Of a DNA stretch of 64,000 nt, positions 34,801 through 43,800 are shown piece by piece (the first letter of the stretch is position 1; the number at the start of each line of letters is the position of its first letter). Below the pieces are notes generated by a model, which saw only the letters and a program-made list of their open reading frames with translations, was not told where the DNA came from and made no database searches. Source of the stretch: Cyclina sinensis (lineage: Eukaryota > Mollusca > Bivalvia > Venerida > Veneridae); the NCBI GenBank assembly GCA_012932295.1, contig JAAONU010000019.1, forward strand, positions 20,655,908 to 20,719,907, written 5' to 3'. The position numbers and the translations under genes were made by a program.

Positions 34801-37800
34801 ATTTCTTTTCGTGATAAATTTTCATGTGTGTAAGTCAGCAAAGTGGTTTTGCAAATGGTTTCAAGAAAGCAAATTATATAAGTTGTTTTCGTGAAAAGTG
34901 TTCGCGAAAACCACTCTGCTGATGTTAATGAAACCTTTTTTAATTAGAAAACAAACTTGTAGCTTTTTCAAACATTTAGTGTCAGTTCAGAGCGGTATGT
35001 ATATATACATATAATATATTGTGTACACAGTTGATGGAGTTTGGGGTACGTGGGAAGAATGGGGCGCTTGTAGTGTAACATGTGGTGCGGGCCAGAGGAC
35101 AAGGTCAAGGCAGTGTGTATTTCCTAACCCACTGGCCACGGAACTAGGGTGTATAGGCAGTAACACGGAAACGGATACTTGCAGTTCAGATGCCTGTTCC
35201 AATAATAGTAAGATAGTTCAGTTGTTCTCATGGATGAACGCCTGCCAGGTTTCTACTAAAAATAATATTTTGAAATGAATTGTTTCATTTTTTGTAATAC
35301 AAGTTACTTCTTAAATGGTCATTTTTAAGTAGTTCTATAAAGTTTTAGTAGCCATGGGCAGTTATGGCTGCTGGTTATGCTAACACAGGCCTGTAGAGCA
35401 GTACTGTACTGCTTTAAATGTCATGAATTTATTTTTAATTATTTGACAAAGAGGCCATTATAAACTATTAAGGATATATATATTGTAATCATTGCTGTCA
35501 ACACTTAAAAGCATTGTAAAAAATATTAATTAACAATTAATGATATTGTAATATCTAATCTAAATAAATAAGTCTAGGTCTAGATTGGTCGTCGTTAATA
35601 ATGGGATCAGGCTTCGCTCATGCGACTCGTTGAGTTACACGACAAACGTGACTGACCATCTCCGTTATGAAGTATCGATATACAAACACATTTCTTGTAG
35701 AAGTTATGAAATAACTGAAATAGTACGTCTAAGTGTAATATGTAGAAGTGCTTATTTAAGTATTATATATTGTAATCAATAATTTTCTGCAGCTGACGGG
35801 GTTTGGGGAGAATGGGGCGAATGGAGCGCGTGTAATGTCTCGTGCGGCGAGGGTGAAAAGATAAGGCAAAGGTTTTGTGAATACCCGGACCCGGAAAATC
35901 CGGGAGATTCGTGTGTTGGCTATGAAAATGAAACAGAGAGCTGCAACATCACTGATTGTGCAGGTTGGTATTGCAAGGCAATTATTTTTTTTAATTTATA
36001 CATGAAACGTGGACATTTAGCTGAAGCAATATTTACCAGTTGCAAACGTGAACACTCGGAAAATCAAGACAAAAGCTGTAATAAGTAGGTTGTTCTATAA
36101 AGACTCGACATTCTCGAGTTCAGGTTTTTGCAATAAGATACAAGTTATATTCTAAACTAAATGAGTTATTCCGGTTTTTTTTTTGCGTCGAATATTTCTA
36201 ATTCCCTTACTGCATACTAATATTTGACGCACGTTTACGTTTGAAGACGAAACTTATTGAAAAAACGAAGAAGGTCGAACAAAATACATTTTCCGTGCGA
36301 TTTATGTAACCACACAATCTGAACAAATTTATTTTAAACAGTTTTTGATATTTACTATTTAAACAAAAATGGAGAATCAGTCTGTACTTTTTTTCTTGTA
36401 CATTTCTAACTATTAGCCGTGTATTCGGAACTAAATGAAACGATACACAAATAATGTTGCTTGTTTAAGTGAGTCATATTTTGTCACAGTGAGACTTGTT
36501 TCAAACTAAGACGGTTACAAAAACATCTGAAAGAAAGCGATAATCGTAAATTAAGCGACACGCGGTGTTTCGGCTTAAAAGTTGCGGGCCTGAAGTAGCA
36601 GCTTGGGGCACTTGTGCCTCATGAAAAGAAGCGAAGTGGCGACCTTACATTTATATCGAACCAGAATAAACAGAAAATGTCCGGACTCAGAAAAAAGAGA
36701 CTAATAAAACAAAAGCGATTGTCAGGGACTTTCTTAAATTTAAAGAGGTGCTTTTCATACTGAAAAAGCTTATGTTGGCTCGAGGCTGTTAGTCGATAAA
36801 GGTACTTGTATTCTAAAATATACGTAGTATATCACAGTAAAATCGCAGAAGTGCTCACTTAAGATCTATTATAATAACTAATTTAATTTCTGCAGCTGAC
36901 GGAGTTTGGGGCGAATGGGGCGAGTGGAGCGCGTGTAATGTCTCATGCGGCGAGGGTGAAAAGTTAAGGCAAAGGTTTTGTGAATACCCGGACCCGGAAA
37001 ATCCGGGAGATCCGTGTGTTGGCAACGAAAATGAAACAGAAAGCTGCAACATCACTGATTGTCCAGGTTAGTAATGCAAGGCAATTATCTTTTGTTTTCG
37101 ACATAAAAGGTGCACATTTAGCGGAAGCAATATTTACCAGTTGCACATGTGAACACTCGAAAAATAGATACAAAGGCTGTAATAAGTAAGTTGTTCTATA
37201 AAGGCTCGACACTCTCGATTTCTGTGTTGTTGCAATAAGAAACAAGTTATATTCTAGACTGAATGAGTTATTCTGTTGTTTGTCTTTTTTGCGTCGAATA
37301 TCTCTTATTGCCATTCTGCACATCAGTATTTACGCACATTTACGTTTGAAGACAAAACTTTTTGAAAAACAAAGAAATTCAAACAAAACACATTTTCCGT
37401 ACGATTTATGTAACCACACAATCTAAAACAATTTGATTTTAAACAATGTTTTATACATGTATTTATTATTTAAACAAAAATGGAGAATCAGTCTATGGTT
37501 TATTCATGTACATTTGCTAACTATTAACAACGCCGTGTATTCGGAACTAAATGAAACGGTAAGATGCTTGTTTAAGTGAGACATATTTTGTCACAGTGAG
37601 ACTTGTTTCAAACTAAGACGGTTACAAAAACATCTGAAAGAAAGCGATAATCGTAAATTTAGCGACACGCGGTCTTTCGGCTTAAAAGTTGCGGGCCTAA
37701 AGTAGCAGCTTGGGGCACTTGTGCCTCATGAAAAGAAGCGAAGTGGCGACCTTACATACATATCGAACCAGAATAAACAGAAAAAGTCCGGACTCAAAAA

Positions 37801-40800
37801 AAAAGAGACTAATAAAGCAAATGAGATTTTCAGGGACTTTCTTAAATTTAAAGAGGTGCTTTTCATACTGAAAAAGTTTATGTTGGCTCGAGGCTGCTAG
37901 TCGATAAAGGTACTTGTAGTCTAAAATATACGTAGTATATCACAGTAAAATCTTGACTTTGAGTTCAGTTTTCAACAATCGAAGGTTTGTGTTGTCTTTT
38001 CAGAAAAAAGGAGTCTACATAACAGGTACTGTGTTGACCTTAATGAAACATGTTTAAGTTCAAGAGTAGTTAAAGAGAATACTGAAATAGAACGTCTAAG
38101 CGTAATATGCAGAAGTGCTCACTTAAGATCTATTATAATCACTAATTTAATTTCTGCAGCTGGCGGAGTTTGGGGAGAATGGGGCGAGTGGAGCGCGTGT
38201 AATGTCTCATGCGGCGAGGGTGAAAAGTTAAGACAAAGGTTTTGTGAATACCCGGACCCGGAAAATCCGGGAGATCCGTGTGTTGGCAACGAAAATGAAA
38301 CAGAGAGCTGCAACATCACTGATTGTCCAGGTTAGTAATGCAAGGCAATTATCTTTTGTTTTCGACATAATAAGGGCACATTTAGCTGAAGCAATATTTA
38401 CCAGTTGCACATGTGAACACTCGAAAAATAGATACAAAAGCTGTAATAAGTAAGTTGTTCTGTAAAGACTCGACACTCTCGATTTCTGTGTTGTTGCAAT
38501 AAGAAACAAGTTATATTCTAGACTGAATGAGTGATTCTGTTGTTGTCTTTTTTGCGTCGAATATCTTTAATTAACTTTCTGCACATCAGTATTTTACGCA
38601 CATTTACGTTTGAAGACAAAACTTTTTGAAAAACAAAGAAATTCAAACAAAACACATTTTCTGTGCGATTTATGTAACCACACAATCTGAAACAATTTGA
38701 TTTTAAACAATGTTTTATATCTATTATTTAAAAAAAGGAGAATCAGTCTATGGTTTATTCATGTACATTTGCTAACTATTAACAACGCCGTGTATTAGGA
38801 CTAAATGAAACGGTAAGATGCTTGTTTAAGTGAGACATTTTTTGTCACAGTGAGGCTTTATTCAAACTAAGACGGTTACAAAAACATCTGAAAGAAAGCG
38901 ATAATCGTAAATTTAGCGACACGCGGTGTTTCGGCTTAAAAGTTGCGAGCCTGAAGTAGCAGCTTGGGGCACTTGTGCCTCATGAAAAGAAGCGAACTAG
39001 CGACCTTACATATATAGCGAACCAGAATAAACAGAAAAAGTCCGTACTAAGTAAAAGAGAATGATAAAAGCGAAAGCGATTTTCAGGGATGTTCTTAAAT
39101 TTAAAGAAGTGTTTTTCTTATAAATGATTATGTTGGCTCGAGGCTGCTGATGTCTTAGGGTACCTGTAGTCTAAAATATACATAGTATATCATAGTAAAA
39201 TCTTGACTTTGAGTTCATTTCTCAATAATCGTTGGGTTGTGTTAGTCTTTTTAGAAAACAGTCATCTACATTAAAGGTACTGTGTTGACCTTAATGCAGC
39301 TACATGTAGTTTAAGTTCATAAGTGATCATTGAAATCGTAATCGTAAGCGTTAAATGTAGAAGTGCTCACTTATTAATTTATTATCTATCTTAATCACTA
39401 ATTTAATTTCTGCAGCTGGTGGAGTTTGGGGAGAATGGGGCGAGTGGAGCGCGTGTAATGTCTCGTGCGGAGAGGGTGAAAAGTTAAGGCAAAGGTTTTG
39501 TGAATACCCGGACCCGGAAAATCCGGGAGATCCGTGTGTTGGCAACGAAAATGAAACAGAGAGCTGCAACATCACTGATTGTCCAGGTTGGTATTGCAAG
39601 GCAATCTTTTCTCTACATAAAAGGTCATGTTTAGCTGGAGCAGTATTTATCAGTTGCGTCACGAAAAATCAAGACAAAATCTGTAATAAATAGGTCGTTC
39701 TATAAAAGGAATCGATGTGCGTAAACTCAGCGACTCGCTGCTGTGCCGCCTAATTTAGACAGTTGTGTCGCTACGCAGACAGGCAGCTTCTTTTAGTCCG
39801 CTATACCACAATGCCTATTCTTCAAGACTGTAAGTCCGATAGGCAGCTAGGGCTTCGGGAAAAGCTTGCGACGTGTCGAGCAGCAGGCAGATGATAAATG
39901 TACATTACTTAATGATAGGTTTATGATTTTCATTCTCCCATTGTGTCGGGGGTTTGAATTGGTGAGGGTGCATATACATTTGTCTTGTTTGTATTTCTGT
40001 CCGTCGGTCGTCACGTAGATAAGAAAGTCGTCCCAAAATCTTGTGAACTTCTCATTCATTGTTTGATTAATTAGCTTCAAACTGTCACAGATGTTAAACC
40101 TTGGTGGGTAGATGGTCGTGAAGAAAGGAATTCTTGTTGGGCTTTATTACCGGAATATTGCGATTGGGCCTTTGTATTGTTTTTGCTAAATGGGATCTGG
40201 AGGAAATATTTTGAATTGAAAATTTTTCATTCGTCTTTTGGAGGATTTTTCCAAATTGACACAGATAAAACACCTAGGTGTGATGAGAAGAGAATATTTC
40301 ACCCTTATTTTTTCGAGTTTGATGGGCCTTTGCATTTTTAACTGAATTAAGTATTTAGAAAATCTCGTTTGCCTTAGTCCTCGTGCATTTTTAGAGGATA
40401 TTACTCATACTTAGATATCAACAACCTTCTCTACGTTGTCATACACAAGACATTTCTATTGGGGGGGGGAGAATAAATAAACAGTTATTTTACCAGTATA
40501 TATGCGTAAAGAGAATGTGTTACCTATTAAACGTCCAATATACAGTCTTTGGATGGTTTCTTTACACTGAAATAGCGTTAATGTACAGATGGTAAAGCAA
40601 TAAATTTTTATTGTATTTTTTTTCATAAAACTATTGCCCTTTGTTTCTTATGCCACATATTCATGAAAACACACTAACGTATTGATTTTTATGTTCGTAA
40701 CAAAGAATATGATTTATATCCATGTTGAAAAACAAAGCTTTTTTTCAAAAGGTTCATTAGTTCGCTGAGAAGCTACTGATTATGATTAAAGAATTATCTA

Positions 40801-43800
40801 CAAACGCTCCGACACAATATATCGAAATCAGAACGAGTGTCAGAACAATCGTTAGAAAATATCTAATGGCATATAGGTTATATTTCCATTCAATATGTTT
40901 AGATTTTCATTGAGCACGAGGGGTAGTGAATAGCGTATTTCATGTATTTTATATTCTAATCAGTTGACGGTGTTTGGGAAGAATGGAGCGAGTGGAGCGC
41001 GTGTGGTGTCACGTGTGGTTGGGGTGAAAGGTCAAAGTCAAGGCAGTGTGTTTATCCTGTACCAGAAAATCAAGGAGCTCCTTGTGTCGGGATAGAAAAT
41101 GCAACAGAGAGCTGCCATACAGTTGTATGTCCAGGTTAGTGATATAAAACAAATAAGTAAATAGTTATTTTGTTTTACAAAAAAAAAGAGAAACGTTTTA
41201 GATAACAACTCTTTTTCTTTTACAAACTGCAGATATTTCAGCAGTTGACATCGCGGTTGGTAAGAAAACGTTAGGAAGGTCACTGACCCGGTGAAACTAC
41301 TTTATCATGTGATGATATATTCTTATCTGCACTAAGAAACAGCACGATGTTATAGAATTAAAAAAGGGAGAAACGTTTTAGATAACAACTCTTTTTCTTT
41401 TACAAACTGCAGGTATTTAAGCAGTTGATATCGCGGTTGGTAAGAAAACGTTAGGAAGGTCACTGACCCATCGAAACTACTTTTTCATATGATGATATAT
41501 TCTTCTGTGCACTTAGAATTGAAATGTCACCTTCTTGGTATTCTTTTATTGCTAGATTTAAAAAAAAATCTAATAAGTAAACATAACGACACGAAAGCGA
41601 TGGAAACAGCAGGGTGTTATAGAACTAAAAGGTCTTTTGTTTATTTTCAAAATTAAATAAACTTTAGAAGATTCTGTTGAAGTGTAAGGAATATTAGCTC
41701 ATTACAATTATATCTATTTTGTATTCTAATAGTATGATATGCAGAACTACAATCCAACCCAAGAAAGAAAACTTATCATTAAAAATAATATTATTAGGCG
41801 ATGGAGAGTGGTCAGTGTGGTCCATATGGTCACAATGTTCTGTGAATTGTGGCAAAGGGACAAGAAACCGAGCTCGCACCTGTCTATCGTCTGATGGAGT
41901 CACTGAAAGCATCTACTGTAATGGTAAAACAGTGCATACAAAAAAATGTAAAGGAGTAAATTGTGAAGGTAACTATTCAGTAATTTAGTAATCTTTAATA
42001 CAGGTGTTAGAACTGACATCATCAGTTAAGAACCAACCAACTCCTAGTGTCTTTGGATACCCACTGAGTGACAGTCCCGGTACGATAGTCGGCCACACCA
42101 CTTTAGTCGTCTGCAAGTTTTATTCCCTCTCTTTATACCCCTTTAAGCTTAAAACGATTGTTTTACCATCGCATTCTTTGAACAGCTTCCCCAGTGCCTG
42201 CTAAAGTCGGCTCAATCCTTTAGAGAAACAAAAAAGCCACTCCCGATATATGTGCTGTTTGTGCATTTCTTATTCAAAGAAAGGTTGTTTGTTTTGTTTG
42301 TAGAAAGTAAAGCGGAGGAAGACATATTTTATTTTGCGTCTAGTTTTACTACTTTCAGAAGAAGCATAGAAATTTCATTGTTTCTACCCCCACATAGTGG
42401 CACTGGAGACATTATTGTTTTTGTACTGTAAAAAAAACTTAACGGAAATAATTGTTAGCAAGTGCAGTTACAAGTAATATTCAGGGATTTTAAGTGAAGA
42501 TAAATATGTGCTTGATTTGTTCAAATTTGAGCATATAAAGGCATATCTTCATAACCACTTGTCTGATTTTGACAAAACTTCTAAGGGATAATTGTTAGCA
42601 AGTACAGTTACATGTATTGTTGGTGTGTTCCTGTCGGCTGATTTTTTGTGTAATTATTAGCCTCTATTCTGACCAAATTTGAACCCATATGGGCATATCT
42701 CCATAACCACTTGTCTGATTTTGACAACACTTAACAGGAATAATTCTTTGAATTGTAGTTACCACTATTTTGATGTGTTCCGGTCGGCTTATTTTTAGCT
42801 CACCTGTCACGTAGTGACAGAGTGAGCTTTTCTGATCACCTTTTGTCCGTCGTCCGTCGTCCGTCCGTCCGTCCGTCCGTCAGTCCGTCCGTCCGTCCGT
42901 CCGTCCACAATTAGTTCGTTAACACTCTAGTGGTCACATTTTTGCCTCAATTGTCATGAAACTTGCACTGGATGTTTGTCTCATTGATATCTCGGACGAG
43001 TTCGAACATGGGTTATCAGGGTTGGAAAACTAGGTCACAGAGCCCAAATATAGAAAAACCTTGTTAACACTCTAGAGGCTACTTTTTCAGTCCAAATATC
43101 CTGGAAATATGTCAGAAAGGTTCTATTGATGATTTCTAGCTCAAGTTCAAATATGGGTAATCTGGGTTAAAAAACTAGGTCACGGAGCCCAAAAATAGAA
43201 AAATCTTGTTAACACTCTAGAGGTTACATTTTCAGCCCAAATAATCTGGAATTTTGTCAAAAAGGTTGTTTTGACAATTTCTAGGTCAAGTTCAAATATG
43301 GGTTATCTGGGGTCAAAAACTAGGTCACAGAGCCCAAATATGGAAAAACCTTGTTAACACTCTAGAGGTTACATTTTCAGCCCAAATAATCTGGAAATTT
43401 GTCAGAAAGGTTGCTTTGACAATTTCTAGGTCAAGTTTAAATATGGGTCATCTGGGGTCAAAAACTAGGTCACGGAGCCCAAATATGGAAAAACCTTGTT
43501 AACACTCTAGAGGTTACATTTTCAGCCCAAATAATCTGGAAATTTGTCAGAAAAGTTGCCTTGAGGATTTCTAGATCAAGTTCGAATATGGGTCATCTGG
43601 AATCACAAACTAGGTCACAGAGTCCAAATATGGAAAAACCTTGTTAACATTCTAAAGGTAGCATTTTCAGTCCAAATAACCTGGAAATTTGTCAGAAAGG
43701 TTCTATCGATGATTTCTATCTTAGTTTTGAATATAGGTTTTCTGGGGTCAAAAACTAGGTCACAGAGCCCGAAAGTAGAAAAACCTTGTTAATCCTCTAG

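Larger units (their letters stand above)
35793..39700 (+). repeat. Tandem exon-plus-intron duplication block
   Basis: Units start at 35793, 36896, 38160 and 39416 (spacings 1,103, 1,264 and 1,256). Each has a TSP1 exon followed by intron blocks such as GAGACTTGTTTCAAACTAAG, GAAAGAAAGCGATAATCGTA and GGGGCACTTGTGCCTCATG. The fourth copy is cut at about 39700. The exons are more alike than the introns. Confidence 0.92.
41188..41545 (+). repeat. Intronic tandem duplication, period 180 bp
   Basis: GAGAAACGTTTTAGATAAC starts at 41188 and again at 41368, and the similarity continues for most of the 180-bp unit. Each copy holds one 27-nt sequence flanked by good splice signals. Confidence 0.88.
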
